DNA of 64,000 nt from Pseudomonas sp. St316 (GCF_018325905.1 NZ_AP021901.1:5456001-5520000), one strand, 5' to 3'; counted from the stretch's first letter, positions 7,751 to 16,889 are shown. Notes: a model not told the origin generated them from the letters alone. Numbers and translations are program-made.

Positions 7751-10381
7751 TTAGCCGGTATTGCGCAAACCGGCGGCAATCCCCGCCACAGACACCAGCA
7801 ACGCTTGTTCCACGGGGCTGCCCTGGGCTGCATCCTGCTGCCGCGAGCGCGCCAACAGTTCGGCCTGCAACAGATGCAGCGGGTCGAGGTACGTGTTGCG
7901 CAGGCGAATGAATTCCAACGTGGCAGGGCTATGTGCCAGTAGCTGCGACTGACCGGTCAACCCCAGGACCACCGAGCAGGCCTGCGACAATAGGTCGCGT
8001 AAATGCGCACCCAAAGGCAGCAGCCCAGGTTCCACCAAGCGCTCGTCATAGGAGCGGGCAATATCGGCGTCGGCCTTGGCCAGTACCATCTCCAGCATGT
8101 CGATGCGGGTCCGGAAGAACGGCCATTGCTCGCGCATCTGCCCCAACAACTCACCTTCGCCGCGCTCCAGGGCCTTGCTCAGTGCGGTTTCCCAGCCGAG
8201 CCAGGCTGGCAGCATCAGGCGGGTCTGGGTCCAGCCGAAGATCCACGGGATCGCCCGCAGGCTTTCGATGCCACCGGCCCGACGCTTGGCCGGACGGCTG
8301 CCCAGGGGCAGGCGCCCCAGTTCCTGCTCGGGGGTGGACTGGCGGAAGTACTCGACAAACTGCGGATTTTCCCGCACCACGGCCCGGTAGGCACGGACGC
8401 CATCGGCCGCCAGTTCGTCCATCAGGTCCCGCCACTGCGGCGTGGGCGGCGGCGGTGGCAGCAGCGTCGCTTCAAGCACCGCCGCGAGATAAAGATTGAG
8501 GTTCTGTTCGGCGATGTCCGGCAGGCCGAATTTGAAACGAATCATTTCGCCTTGCTCAGTGGTGCGGAAACGCCCGGCCACCGAACCCGGTGGCTGGGAC
8601 AGGATCGCCGCGTGCGCCGGACCACCACCACGGCCCACGGTGCCGCCGCGACCGTGGAACAACAGCAGCTCGACTTGCTGTTCGCGACAGATGTCCACCA
8701 GCCGTTCCTGGGCCCGATACTGCGCCCAGGCCGCCGCTGTGGTCCCGGCGTCCTTGGCTGAATCGGAATAGCCGATCATCACTTCCTGAGGGCCTTGCAG
8801 CCGCGAGCGATATCCGGGCAGCAGCAACAGCCGCTCGATCACCGGCCCGGCGTTGTCCAGGTCGGCCAGGGTCTCGAACAGCGGCACCACGCGCATTGGC
8901 CGCAATACGCCGGCGTCCTTCAACAACAGCTGCACCGCGAGCACATCGGAAGCCGCACCGGCCATGGAGATCACGTAGGAACCCAGGGACGCCGCTGGCG
9001 CCGCAGCCACTTCCCGGCACGTCGCCAACACCTCCGCCGTATCGGCCGATGGCTTGAAATGGGCCGGCAGCAGCGGACGCCGGTTGCTCAGTTCCGCCAG
9101 CAAGAAGCTGATGCGCTGCTCCTCGTTCCAATCCTCATAGCGGCCAAGGCCCAGGTAGTCGGTGATTTCCGTCATGGCAGCGGTATGGCGCGTCGAGTCC
9201 TGGCGCACATCGAGGCGCACCAGGAACAGGCCGAAGGTCACCGCCCGGCGCAGGCAATCGAGCAGCGGCCCGTCGGCAATCACACCCATGCCGCATTCGT
9301 GCAACGAGTGGTAGCACAGCTCCAGAGGGTCCAGCAGCTCGCGGTTGTGCTGTAACACGTCGGCGCTTGGCGGCGTGGCGGCACTCAAGGAGGCGTGGGC
9401 CCAGTTGCGAGTGGCGCGCAGGCGTTCACGCAATTGCTTGAGCACCGCGCGATAAGGTTCGGCGCTGTCACCGGCCTGGGCACGCAAGGCCTCGCTGGCG
9501 TGTTGCATCGACAGCTCGGCTGCCAGTTGATCGACGTCACGCAGGTACAGGTCCGCCGCCATCCAGCGCGCCAGCAACAGCACCTCGCGGGTCACGGCGG
9601 CGGTGACATTCGGGTTGCCGTCGCGGTCGCCGCCCATCCACGAGGCAAAACGGATCGGCGCGGCCTCCAGCGGCAGGTGCAGCCCGGTGGCGGCATGCAG
9701 GGCCTGGTCGGCCTTGCGCAGGTAATTGGGAATGGCCTGCCACAACGAATGCTCGATCACCGCGAAACCCCACTTGGCCTCGTCCACCGGGGTCGGCCGG
9801 GTGCGGCGGATTTCTTCGGTGTGCCACGCTTCGGCGATCAACCGTTGCAGACGCTCGTGAATCTGTGCGCGTTCGGCGCCGGTCAGGTCGCGGTGATCCT
9901 GGGCCGCCAGTTGCGCGGCGATGGCGTCGTATTTCTGGATCAGCGTACGGCGAGCCACTTCCGTGGGGTGGGCCGTGAGGACCAGTTCGATCTCCAACCG
10001 TCCCAATTGCCGGGCCAGGGCCTCGGCGCCATGGCCTTCGGCCCGCAACCGGGCGAGCAGCTCGGGCAACACCCGCGCCTCGAAGGGTTGCGGCTGCGAT
10101 TCTTCGCGGCGGTGGATAAGTTGGTATTGCTCGGCGATGTTGGCCAGGTTGAGAAACTGGTTGAACGCCCGCGCCACCGGCAGCAGTTCGTCCTCGCTCA
10201 ACTGATCAAGGCTGGCGCTGAGCTCGGCGTCCACGGAACCGCGGCGGTCAGCCTTGGCGCCCTTGCGGATCTGCTCGATCTTGTCGAGAAACGTGTCCCC
10301 GTATTGTTCGCGGATGGTGTTGCCCAATAGCTCACCGAGCAGGTGAACGTCTTCGCGCAAGCGTGCATCGATATCGGTCAT
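7751..10381 (-). CDS. ppc: Phosphoenolpyruvate carboxylase
   Basis: This 876-residue enzyme carboxylates PEP with bicarbonate to oxaloacetate, replenishing the TCA cycle. The start chosen is ATG at 10381, with GGAG 8 nt upstream; the alternative ATG at 10387 has too short a spacing. Signatures are the catalytic-His segment [31 protein letters not shown], and the glycine-rich loop [32 protein letters not shown], and the invariant C-terminus [10 protein letters not shown], also fit. Length is normal for gamma-proteobacterial PEPC (about 880). It is divergent from the PA3688-like gene at 10561. Confidence 0.97.
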   Translation of the reverse strand: MTDIDARLREDVHLLGELLGNTIREQYGDTFLDKIEQIRKGAKADRRGSVDAELSASLDQLSEDELLPVARAFNQFLNLANIAEQYQLIHRREESQPQPFEARVLPELLARLRAEGHGAEALARQLGRLEIELVLTAHPTEVARRTLIQKYDAIAAQLAAQDHRDLTGAERAQIHERLQRLIAEAWHTEEIRRTRPTPVDEAKWGFAVIEHSLWQAIPNYLRKADQALHAATGLHLPLEAAPIRFASWMGGDRDGNPNVTAAVTREVLLLARWMAADLYLRDVDQLAAELSMQHASEALRAQAGDSAEPYRAVLKQLRERLRATRNWAHASLSAATPPSADVLQHNRELLDPLELCYHSLHECGMGVIADGPLLDCLRRAVTFGLFLVRLDVRQDSTRHTAAMTEITDYLGLGRYEDWNEEQRISFLLAELSNRRPLLPAHFKPSADTAEVLATCREVAAAPAASLGSYVISMAGAASDVLAVQLLLKDAGVLRPMRVVPLFETLADLDNAGPVIERLLLLPGYRSRLQGPQEVMIGYSDSAKDAGTTAAAWAQYRAQERLVDICREQQVELLLFHGRGGTVGRGGGPAHAAILSQPPGSVAGRFRTTEQGEMIRFKFGLPDIAEQNLNLYLAAVLEATLLPPPPPTPQWRDLMDELAADGVRAYRAVVRENPQFVEYFRQSTPEQELGRLPLGSRPAKRRAGGIESLRAIPWIFGWTQTRLMLPAWLGWETALSKALERGEGELLGQMREQWPFFRTRIDMLEMVLAKADADIARSYDERLVEPGLLPLGAHLRDLLSQACSVVLGLTGQSQLLAHSPATLEFIRLRNTYLDPLHLLQAELLARSRQQDAAQGSPVEQALLVSVAGIAAGLRNTG

Positions 10382-10560
10382 CAGCATTTCTCCAGCAAAA
10401 AAGTCCGGACAGCTCTTGGATGAGAGAGTGCCGATGCCCACCGTTTCTGACAAGCGACGAAGGGACTTTAAACCTTGCACAACAAAGCTAGTCTCATGGT
10501 AAGCCACACAACGGCTTGTCACTCACCGCGCCTGCCACGAGCAGGCTGATTGAGGTCATC

Positions 10561-10905
10561 ATGAAAATCCGTGAACTTGCCCAGCATTGGGAAGAAAACG
10601 CCAAGGGCCGCCTGACCCAGACCGGCTACACGATTCATCTGGACGTGGAAGCCGCCGCACGGCTGGCGGCGATCTGCGACATGTACCCCAAGCGCCAACC
10701 CGAGGAGCTGCTCGGCGAGCTGATCGGGGCAGCACTGGAAGAGCTGGAAGCAAGCTTCCCCTACATCAAGGGCTCGCAAGTGGTCGCCACCGATGAAGAA
10801 GGCGACCCGCTGTACGAAGACGTGGGTCCAACCCCGCGATTCCTCGCTTTGTCCCGCCGGCATCTGCACGAACTTTCCTCGCAGAACGACAAACCCAAAC
10901 ACTGA
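10561..10905 (+). CDS. Conserved small protein (PA3688-like, often labelled pilin accessory/type 1 pili tip component)
   Basis: This 114-residue soluble protein starts at the ATG at 10561, preceded by GAGG. It begins MKIRELAQHWEENAKGRLTQ and contains LDVEAAARLAAICDMYPKR and LLGELIGAALEELEASFPY, which resemble a small helical or ribbon-helix-helix-like fold. It has no signal peptide or pilin cleavage site, so the pilus-tip name sometimes given to homologues is not supported by the sequence itself. Its position beside ppc-adk-tsaB matches P. aeruginosa from memory. A class 2 REP pair follows directly after the stop. Confidence 0.75.
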   Translation: MKIRELAQHWEENAKGRLTQTGYTIHLDVEAAARLAAICDMYPKRQPEELLGELIGAALEELEASFPYIKGSQVVATDEEGDPLYEDVGPTPRFLALSRRHLHELSSQNDKPKH

Positions 10906-10910
10906 CTCCC

Positions 10911-11005
10911 GTAGGAGCTGACGAGCGAAGCGAGGCTGCGATCTTTCCCTGACACTTGAGTCCCAAGCGAAAGATCAAAAGATCGCAGCCTTCGGCAGCT
11001 CCTAC
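10911..11005. repeat. REP pair (BIME), class 2
   Basis: GTAGGAGCTGACGAGCGAAG...GGCTGCGATCTTT faces AAGATCAAAAGATCGCAGCC...CAGCTCCTAC. This is a different family from the GTGGGAGC repeats: the core is GCTGCGATCTTTTGATCTTT with outer GTAGGAGCTG arms. Related copies occur at 61011 and 62717. Confidence 0.85.
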
Positions 11006-11274
11006 ACACGCGCCGGCCCAAAAATCGCCCCCTCCTCTACACCGGGAATACCGCTGCGGGCGTGGAAAGTTCAGCTTTTCTGTCGTTGACCGATCAGTCA
11101 GTAATTCTTTTGGCGAATGGCCATCTGCGCTGAACTTTTGAAAAACGCCTCGGGTCACACCGAGTAACCATACTGGAACGGTTGTTTAAATAAACACGCC
11201 TTGGCGCCAGCGCCAAACCAGACGTAACCGCTTCGGTCCCAGCATGGATTTGTAGTTTTTTCAGGAGTTTTCCA
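11006..11274 (+). promoter_or_regulatory. Upstream region of the two lipoprotein genes, with a candidate AlgU (sigma-22) promoter
   Basis: GAACTT at 11132-11137 is followed after 17 bp by TCACA at 11155-11159. The AlgU consensus is GAACTT-N16/17-TCTGA, so the -35 is perfect and the -10 matches at three of five positions. From memory the P. aeruginosa orthologues of the two following genes are AlgU-regulated, which supports the assignment. A leader of roughly 110 nt would separate it from the first ATG at 11275. No gene is seen in this stretch. Confidence 0.45.
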
Positions 11275-11688
11275 ATGGAGTTGAAGCCTATGAATACCTG
11301 CACTGCCAAACCCTCATCCACTGGCCTTCGCGGTCTTAAGTTGGCTGCCCTGGCTATCGGTAGCAGCTTCATCCTGGCCGGTTGTGCCGGCAATCCACCT
11401 TCGGAGCAGTACGCGGTGACCCAATCGGCGGTCAACAGCGCCGTCAGCGCTGGCGGTACCGAATTCGCCGCCGTGGAAATGAAATCGGCCCAGGACAAGC
11501 TCAAGCAGGCCGAGATCGCCATGCACGACAAGAAATACGACGAAGCCAAGCGTCTGGCCGAACAGGCCGAGTGGGACGCCCGCGTCGCCGAGCGCAAGGC
11601 TCAGGCCGCCAAGGCCGAACAAGCACTCAAGGATTCTCAGAAAGGGGTTCAAGAACTGCGTCAGGAAGGCATGAACAAGGTTCAGTGA
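11275..11688 (+). CDS. DUF4398 domain lipoprotein
   Basis: The protein is 137 residues from the ATG at 11275, with AGGAG 7 nt upstream; a second in-frame ATG at 11290 is also possible. It has a lipoprotein signal (LAALAIGSSFILAGC), then a helical DUF4398 domain rich in Ala, Lys and Glu (MKSAQDKLKQAEIAMHDKKY, AEQAEWDARVAERKAQAAKA). A coiled-coil envelope protein is expected. It is 48 bp upstream of the OmpA-like lipoprotein gene and probably co-transcribed. The pair corresponds in order to P. aeruginosa PA3691-PA3692. Its molecular role is unknown. Confidence 0.85.
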   Translation: MELKPMNTCTAKPSSTGLRGLKLAALAIGSSFILAGCAGNPPSEQYAVTQSAVNSAVSAGGTEFAAVEMKSAQDKLKQAEIAMHDKKYDEAKRLAEQAEWDARVAERKAQAAKAEQALKDSQKGVQELRQEGMNKVQ

Positions 11689-11736
11689 GCCGTTCACGCC
11701 ACGACGTACTTCTCATTGATAAAAGGACGACAGACT

Positions 11737-12528
11737 ATGATGCACAAACACTTGATGATGCCCGCCCTGCTCGCTGCCTGCGTAGCCCTGGCCGCTTGCT
11801 CCCACGACCCGAACGCGAACCTGGAACAAGCTCGTACCAACTACAACGGCCTGCAGGCCGACCCGGCGGCGACCAAAGTGGCAGCCCTGGAAACCAAGGA
11901 CGCCGCCGACTTCCTGGCCAAGGCTGATAAGGCCTACATGGACAAGGAAGACGAAGCCAAGGTCGACCAGTTGGCCTACCTGACCAACCAGCGCGTCGAA
12001 GTGGCCAAGCAGACCATCGCCCTGCGCAACGCCGAAGCCGAGCTGAAAAACGCCGGTGACGAACGTGCCCGTGCCTTGCTCGATGCGCGTAACGCGCAGA
12101 TCAAGCAACTGCAGGACAGCCTCAACGCCAAGCAGACCGAACGCGGTACGCTGGTGACTTTCGGCGACGTGCTGTTCGCCACCAACAAGTCCGACCTGCG
12201 CGCCAGCGGCATGACGAATGTGAGCAAACTGGCGCAGTTCCTCCAGGAAAACCCGGACCGCAAGGTGATCATCGAAGGCTATACCGACAGCACCGGTTCG
12301 GATTCCTACAACCAGTCGCTCTCCGAGCGCCGCGCCAGCTCCGTGCAACTGGCGCTGGTGAAAATGGGCGTGGATCCGGCTCGCATCGTGACCCAGGGTT
12401 ATGGCAAGGAATTCCCGGTGGCCGACAACACCAGCGTCTCGGGCCGTGCCATGAACCGTCGCGTGGAAGTGACCATCTCCAACGACAACCAGCCAGTGGC
12501 CCCACGTTCGAGCATGAGCGCCAACTGA
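11737..12528 (+). CDS. OmpA-family peptidoglycan-binding lipoprotein (LptF-like)
   Basis: The protein is 263 residues from the ATG at 11737, with AAGGA 9 nt upstream; the next codon is also ATG. It has a lipoprotein signal (PALLAACVALAAC), a DUF4398-like helical region at about residues 25-125, and a C-terminal OmpA domain. That domain includes TFGDVLFATNKSDLR and the peptidoglycan-contact motif GYTDSTGSDSYNQSLSERRA. It ends AMNRRVEVTISND. It probably tethers the outer membrane to peptidoglycan. Its P. aeruginosa counterpart is LptF (PA3692), which should not be confused with the LPS transport permease of the same name. A strong terminator follows. Confidence 0.92.
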   Translation: MMHKHLMMPALLAACVALAACSHDPNANLEQARTNYNGLQADPAATKVAALETKDAADFLAKADKAYMDKEDEAKVDQLAYLTNQRVEVAKQTIALRNAEAELKNAGDERARALLDARNAQIKQLQDSLNAKQTERGTLVTFGDVLFATNKSDLRASGMTNVSKLAQFLQENPDRKVIIEGYTDSTGSDSYNQSLSERRASSVQLALVKMGVDPARIVTQGYGKEFPVADNTSVSGRAMNRRVEVTISNDNQPVAPRSSMSAN

Positions 12529-12546
12529 TCGGCTGAGTGCAACACA

Positions 12547-12583
12547 AAAGCCCCGCCTGACTTCAATCAGGCGGGGCTTTTTT
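12547..12583 (+). terminator. Rho-independent terminator after the OmpA-family gene
   Basis: AAAGCCCCGCCTGA pairs perfectly with TCAGGCGGGGCTTT across a six-base loop and is followed by a T-run. It lies 18 bp past the stop codon. Confidence 0.95.
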
Positions 12584-12610
12584 ATGACCAAAATATGTTT
12601 GGCTGTACAC

Positions 12611-12713
12611 ATTCCCTGTGGGAGCGAGCTTGCTCGCGATGGCGGCAGGTCAGTCTACATAGGTGTTGACTGATCCACCGCCATCGCGAGCAAGCTCGCT
12701 CCCACAGGGGAAT
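12611..12713. repeat. REP pair (BIME), class 1
   Basis: ATTCCCTGTGGGAGCGAGCTTGCTCGCGATGGCGG faces its reverse complement ending CCCACAGGGGAAT. It lies between two convergent genes, just past the terminator. Confidence 0.9.
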
Positions 12714-12734
12714 GGTGGTGTCCTTGGGATTGGA

Positions 12735-13064
12735 TTACGGCTGCAACTTCTGCGGCGTTTCCTGCCCCATGCAGCGCACGGCGCGTTTCTTCTCGTTGAT
12801 CAGCACGCCAGTCAGGCCTTTCTGCTCGGTGTCGAACAACACCAGTACACCATCGATGCATTGGGCGACCTGAGGGGCCGGCTCCAGGGAAACCTTGTAG
12901 TCCTCGCCCGGTACGGTCTTGAGCATCGTGAATTGGTTGAGCAGCAGCGCGTCCTCGGGCTTGGCGAAGTGCAGGTAGCCGTAGTACCACAACGTCGCGA
13001 CGGTGCCGAGGATGCTGCAGATACCGGTGATGATCAGGGGGATGGCGTTACGTTCTTCGCTCAT
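12735..13064 (-). CDS. Small single-span membrane protein, hypothetical
   Basis: This 109-residue protein has one N-terminal membrane segment (AIPLIITGICSILGTVATLWYY) after a short charged start, MSEERN. A periplasmic domain follows with two cysteines (QVAQCIDGVLVLF and RAVRCMGQE) that could form a disulfide. No domain is recognised. Its ATG overlaps the TGA of the upstream hydrolase gene by four bases, so the two are translated as a coupled pair. Confidence 0.75.
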   Translation of the reverse strand: MSEERNAIPLIITGICSILGTVATLWYYGYLHFAKPEDALLLNQFTMLKTVPGEDYKVSLEPAPQVAQCIDGVLVLFDTEQKGLTGVLINEKKRAVRCMGQETPQKLQP

Positions 13065-13966
13065 TGCGGACTCTCTGGTGATTCAACGGGTGATTTCGGG
13101 TAGTTCGGGACCTCGCCCAGGCGACGCAGGCCGTCAAAATGCTGGGGGTCGTCGAGGTAGCGCAGCATCACGGTGCGCCAGGTGGGGTCGGCGAATGTCT
13201 GCACATGACCGCCGCGTGTCAACTGCAAGACCCGCGGCGGCGGCGCAGCTTGATACAGGCGGATGCCGTTGGAAAGGGGCACGATGGGGTCGTCCAGGCT
13301 GTGGTAGATCAACTTCGGCACGCCATTCAATTGCGCCACGGAACTGATCGCGCTGTCACCGTCCGGCACCAGCCAGGACAACGGCACCTGGAACGGCCAG
13401 GTCAGCCAGGACGTGCTCAGGGCAAATCGGCCGACGTCGCGGTAGCTGGCGGGCACGCCATCGAGCACCAGGGCCTTGAGCTGCCGTTGGCGCTGCGGGT
13501 GCTCGACCAGGTAATGCACCGCCAGCGCGCCGCCCAGGCTTTGGCCGAGCAGCACCAGCGGCTTGCCCTGCACCTCGGGCGCCTGGTCGAGCCATTGGAA
13601 CGCGGCGTCGATGTCCTGGTAAATCGCCGGCAGGCTCGGCTCGCCTTCGGACAAGCCGTACCCCCGGTAGTCGACCATCAACACCTGGTAGCCCTGCTCC
13701 GGCAACCACCAGCTCCCGCCCAGGTGCCAGGCCAGGTTGCCGCCGTTGCCGTGCAAATGCAGGACCGTGCCCTTGACCTCCACACCCGGTTTGACGGGCA
13801 GCCACCAGCCGTGGAGCTTGAGACCGTCGGCGGTGGTCAAGGTAACGTCGCGGTATTCGAGCCTGGCCCGCTCCGGGGTGAACGGCAAGCCGTGCTCGGG
13901 GTAGAACAGCAGGGAGCTGCAACCGCTCAGGGCCAGCAACAGGCAAATGATGCCGAGGGTTCGCAT
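13061..13966 (-). CDS. Alpha/beta hydrolase lipoprotein
   Basis: This 301-residue protein has a lipoprotein signal peptide (LGIICLLLALSGC). An alpha/beta hydrolase core follows: oxyanion segment LHLHGNGGNLAWHLGG, nucleophile elbow VLLGQSLGGALAV (Ser in GQSLGG), acid in YHSLDDPIVP and catalytic His in TRGGHVQTF. This is the BEM46/YfhR-like branch; substrates of such membrane-attached serine hydrolases are mostly unknown. It overlaps the downstream small membrane protein gene by four bases. It is the likely counterpart of P. aeruginosa PA3695 by position. Confidence 0.9.
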   Translation of the reverse strand: MRTLGIICLLLALSGCSSLLFYPEHGLPFTPERARLEYRDVTLTTADGLKLHGWWLPVKPGVEVKGTVLHLHGNGGNLAWHLGGSWWLPEQGYQVLMVDYRGYGLSEGEPSLPAIYQDIDAAFQWLDQAPEVQGKPLVLLGQSLGGALAVHYLVEHPQRQRQLKALVLDGVPASYRDVGRFALSTSWLTWPFQVPLSWLVPDGDSAISSVAQLNGVPKLIYHSLDDPIVPLSNGIRLYQAAPPPRVLQLTRGGHVQTFADPTWRTVMLRYLDDPQHFDGLRRLGEVPNYPKSPVESPESPQ

Positions 13967-14001
13967 CCGGTGAACCTCGATGGAAGGTTGTAATACATTC
14001 A

Positions 14002-14093
14002 GTGTGGGAGCGAGCTTGCTCGCGATAGCGGCGGGTCAGTCACAGCCGTACTGACTGTACTGACGCTATCGCGAGCAAGCTCGCTCCCACAGG
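14002..14093. repeat. REP pair (BIME), class 1
   Basis: GTGTGGGAGCGAGCTTGCTCGCGATAGCGGC faces GCTATCGCGAGCAAGCTCGCTCCCAC. It lies between the hydrolase start and the end of the QEGLA-motif gene. Confidence 0.9.
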
Positions 14094-14107
14094 GATTGGT
14101 GGTGCGA

Positions 14108-15385
14108 TTAAAGGATATTGGAATAATCCGCTTCGATCCGGTCCAGGCTCAGGTGGTTCAGGAAGTTGGAGAAACACATCCAGGCCGACAGGGCGTTCAT
14201 GTCGCGGAACTGCTCGGGCAAGTACTTGGGCGGTACGACCAGGCCTTCGTCCACCAGTTGCCGCAACGTACGCATGTCCTCCAGAGTGGTCTTGCCGCAG
14301 AACAGCAGCGGCACCTGTTCCAGCTTGCCCTTGCGCACGGCCAACTGAATGTAGTTGTAAACCATGATGAAGCCTTTGAGGTAGGACAAGTCTTTGGTAA
14401 ATGGCAGACCCGTCGGCACCGATCCTCGGAAAACCCGACTGGCGTTGCCGTAGCTTTCAGCCATTTCAAAACCCTGCTCGCGGAAAAACTCGAAGACCTG
14501 CAGGAAATCGGCGCCCTCCTCCACCATATGAATGGCCCGGGTGCGGTTGGTCAGTTTGCGCAGGCGGCTCGGATAGGAGGCGAAGGTGATGATTTCCATC
14601 AGGATCGCCAGGCCTTCCTGAGTCACCGTGGACGAGGGCGGGCCCTTGGACAGGAAAGTGCAGATCGGCTGGTTGAGGCCGTTGAGGGTGGTGCCGACGT
14701 GCACCAACCCTTCGTGGACTTCCAGCGCCCGCACGTCGCGCTCGTTGAACATCGCATCGGTGCGGATCTTGATGTAGTCCGCACCCGCCGCTGCGTCAGC
14801 CACGATGCCATCGGACTCGAACACCCGGATGGTTTCCTCGGCTTCGCCAAACACCCGGTTGAGGCGGTGTTGCAGCAGGCTGACGGCTTCCTTGGCGCTG
14901 AGGACTTTCGGCTCGTCCTTGAGGTCGCCACGGCCATCAATGTTGTTCAGGTAATCGGAGAGCATCAGGCCCAGGTCGGCCAGGGTCGGGTCGCCGGCGT
15001 GGAAGGCATCGGAGGCGGCGCCATAGAGCTCCTGGGAGATCAGCCCGAAATCCTCGGTGCCACGCGCCTCGAGCATGCGCACCACCATGCGGTATTCCTT
15101 GCACATGCGCCGCATGATCTGGCCAACCGGGTTGAACTGCCCAAGCTGGCGGGTGATGTCACGCTCGATGTTCTGGAACTCCAGCTTCACCTTGCTCGAA
15201 TCGAAGGACAGTGGCCGGTTGAGGTAATAGTCGCGATCCACCGCGGGCATTTCCTTGCCCTTGGCCTTGAGAAAGCCCTTGCGGATGTTCTCGTCCCACT
15301 TCACCGCGTCGAGGATGCGAATCGGCGTTTGCGCCAGCACAATGCGATCGGACAAGGTGCGTATCGTCTGCTGGTAATCGTCCAC
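14108..15385 (-). CDS. Flavohemoglobin expression-modulating QEGLA motif protein (DUF1704, MATCAP-like metallopeptidase fold)
   Basis: This 425-residue soluble protein of the DUF1704 family carries VTQEGLAILMEI, the motif that gave the family its name, near residue 255. It also contains HEGLVHVG near residue 224, an HExxxH zinc-binding motif. The downstream Glu of TQEGLA fits a third metal ligand. The eukaryotic members of this fold are tubulin carboxypeptidases (MATCAP/KIAA0895). A bacterial C-terminal or aminosugar-peptide hydrolase activity is therefore possible but unproven. It is followed upstream by a lipoprotein gene on the same strand, 36 bp away. Confidence 0.9.
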   Translation of the reverse strand: MDDYQQTIRTLSDRIVLAQTPIRILDAVKWDENIRKGFLKAKGKEMPAVDRDYYLNRPLSFDSSKVKLEFQNIERDITRQLGQFNPVGQIMRRMCKEYRMVVRMLEARGTEDFGLISQELYGAASDAFHAGDPTLADLGLMLSDYLNNIDGRGDLKDEPKVLSAKEAVSLLQHRLNRVFGEAEETIRVFESDGIVADAAAGADYIKIRTDAMFNERDVRALEVHEGLVHVGTTLNGLNQPICTFLSKGPPSSTVTQEGLAILMEIITFASYPSRLRKLTNRTRAIHMVEEGADFLQVFEFFREQGFEMAESYGNASRVFRGSVPTGLPFTKDLSYLKGFIMVYNYIQLAVRKGKLEQVPLLFCGKTTLEDMRTLRQLVDEGLVVPPKYLPEQFRDMNALSAWMCFSNFLNHLSLDRIEADYSNIL

Positions 15386-15421
15386 CCGTAACTCCTGTGA
15401 AAAAACGTCCGCTTGTTGCTG

Positions 15422-15976
15422 TTATTGGGATTTGACCAGCCGCTGGTAGCGCACGGCCTCCGAGAACACATCGGAATTGGCTGGGTCGTCGAGGTAACTG
15501 AAGACCTGGTTCATGTCGCTGTCCACCAGCACGCCGTCGCCTTCTTCGCTAGGGTTCGGCTGGCCGCTGAGACGCTTCTGGCCGATGGCCTGGTTGATCT
15601 GGTCCAGGTCCAGGTTGTAGACCACCAGCTCTTGCTTGTCGGTCAACTCGAAACCGGCGATCAAATAGTGGCCGCCAAACCGGGCCGGCACCTTGGCCGA
15701 CGCGTACCAGCGGCTGCCATGACGGGAAACGGTCAGCGCGATGGCTTCGCGCTCATGGGGTCTGGCCCTGAAGTAGCTGATGGCCTGGTAGCGGTGCTTG
15801 CCGACCTTCGTCAGCTCCAGGTTCAACGGTTCGCCCCAGGCATTGGTGCTGGTCCAGTGACCGAGCAGGCCCTCGGGCGCGGCTTCACTGTCAGGCAACG
15901 GCGCCTTGAACGACACCAGGCAGCCACTGAGCAGCAGCAACGACACGGCCAGTACAACGGCACGCCAGGCTTTCAT
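15422..15976 (-). CDS. Hypothetical lipoprotein
   Basis: This 184-residue protein has a lipoprotein signal (AVVLAVSLLLLSGC). The mature part resembles a small beta-rich lipocalin-like domain: GLLGHWTSTNAWGEPLNLEL, then HRYQAISYFRARPHEREAIA, YLIAGFELTDKQELVVYNLD. I cannot name the family. It lies 36 bp upstream of the QEGLA-motif gene on the same strand, so the two are probably co-transcribed. Confidence 0.75.
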   Translation of the reverse strand: MKAWRAVVLAVSLLLLSGCLVSFKAPLPDSEAAPEGLLGHWTSTNAWGEPLNLELTKVGKHRYQAISYFRARPHEREAIALTVSRHGSRWYASAKVPARFGGHYLIAGFELTDKQELVVYNLDLDQINQAIGQKRLSGQPNPSEEGDGVLVDSDMNQVFSYLDDPANSDVFSEAVRYQRLVKSQ

Positions 15977-16011
15977 TTGAACTCCCTATGGGACGGCGCC
16001 TTGTCCTTACA

Positions 16012-16066
16012 TGTGGGAGCAGGTTGTGTGGGAGCAACGCTTGCTCCCACACAACCTGCTCCCACA
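16012..16066. repeat. Perfect 26-bp palindrome built from REP ends
   Basis: TGTGGGAGCAGGTTGTGTGG... (16012-16037) is exactly complementary to 16041-16066, with a three-base CGC loop. Each arm carries two copies of the REP outer sequence TGTGGGAGCA. It sits between the lipoprotein gene and the convergently ending TetR gene region, and it could act as a strong transcript end structure. Confidence 0.9.
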
Positions 16067-16071
16067 AGGGG

Positions 16072-16788
16072 TTACACCGACGCCAGTACCAGGTGCATGT
16101 AGCGGGTCAGGATGCCGAGCATATCTTCATCGGCTACCGGCTCGGCGCCATTGAGCAAGCCCTGATATTCCATCCGTCCGATAATCGCCGTCAACACTTT
16201 GGCATCCTGTTGCGGCTCACGGGAGCCCAATACCTGGAAAAACTGACACGTGCCGTGCAGCAAAATCTGCTGGTGGGAACGTACCAACACCGCCAGGCGC
16301 GGGTTGAGCAGCGCTTCCTGGCGAAAGGCCTGTTCGGCCATCAGGTACTCACGGCGACTGTCCAATTGGTGTTGCACGTAATCGGCGGTCATCCGCGCAA
16401 TGTCGTCCGCCAGTTGCGAGCGCGATTGGGCGCTGCCGTCACCGTAAGCGACCATTTCCCGCAGCAGGCCTTCGTTGCTGGCCCACAGCTTGGCCATGAA
16501 CGCCGCGCTGCGTTCCACATACTGGGCGAAGGTATCGGTGAGCAAGTCATCGATGTCCTTGAAATAATACGTGGTGGCAGACAGCGGCACTCCGGCTTCG
16601 GCGGCCACGGCGCGGTGACGCACGGCCCGCACGCCATCACGCACCACAATGCGCATGGCCGCGTCGAGAATCTCCTGGCGACGCTGCTCACTGCCCTGTC
16701 GGCTGGCCTTGCGGCCCTGGTACTGAACACTTTCAGCGACAGCCGTGGCGACGCCCGCTGCACCTTCTGAAGCCATTGCACGATTCAC
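16072..16788 (-). CDS. TetR/AcrR family transcriptional regulator
   Basis: This 238-residue protein has an unusually long N-terminal extension of about 35 residues before the TetR helix-turn-helix (ILDAAMRIVVRDGVRAVRHR, AVAAEAGVPLSATTYYFKDI). The C-terminal half is helical (DIARMTADYVQHQLDSRREY, AVLVRSHQQILLHGTCQFFQ). In order it corresponds to the TetR gene beside lysS in P. aeruginosa (PA3699). The target genes are unknown. A lysS terminator lies just upstream of its start, so it has its own promoter in 16789-16850. Confidence 0.9.
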   Translation of the reverse strand: MNRAMASEGAAGVATAVAESVQYQGRKASRQGSEQRRQEILDAAMRIVVRDGVRAVRHRAVAAEAGVPLSATTYYFKDIDDLLTDTFAQYVERSAAFMAKLWASNEGLLREMVAYGDGSAQSRSQLADDIARMTADYVQHQLDSRREYLMAEQAFRQEALLNPRLAVLVRSHQQILLHGTCQFFQVLGSREPQQDAKVLTAIIGRMEYQGLLNGAEPVADEDMLGILTRYMHLVLASV

Positions 16789-16850
16789 GACAGGTCTTTC
16801 CTCGTTTTTTCAAAAGTAACCAATTGATACGTTTGTACCAGACAGGCAAT

Positions 16851-16878
16851 AAAAAGCCGCCCTTCCAGGCGGCTTTTT
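16851..16878 (-). terminator. Rho-independent terminator after lysS
   Basis: AAAAAGCCGCC and GGCGGCTTTTT form an 11-bp stem with a six-base loop. It starts 12 bp past the lysS stop and is followed by T on the minus strand. Confidence 0.93.
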
Positions 16879-16889
16879 AGTTGAAACAC

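Noticed and set aside
14096..15391. 431-codon open frame on the plus strand
   Set aside because: It is the mirror of the QEGLA-motif gene and has no recognisable protein features.
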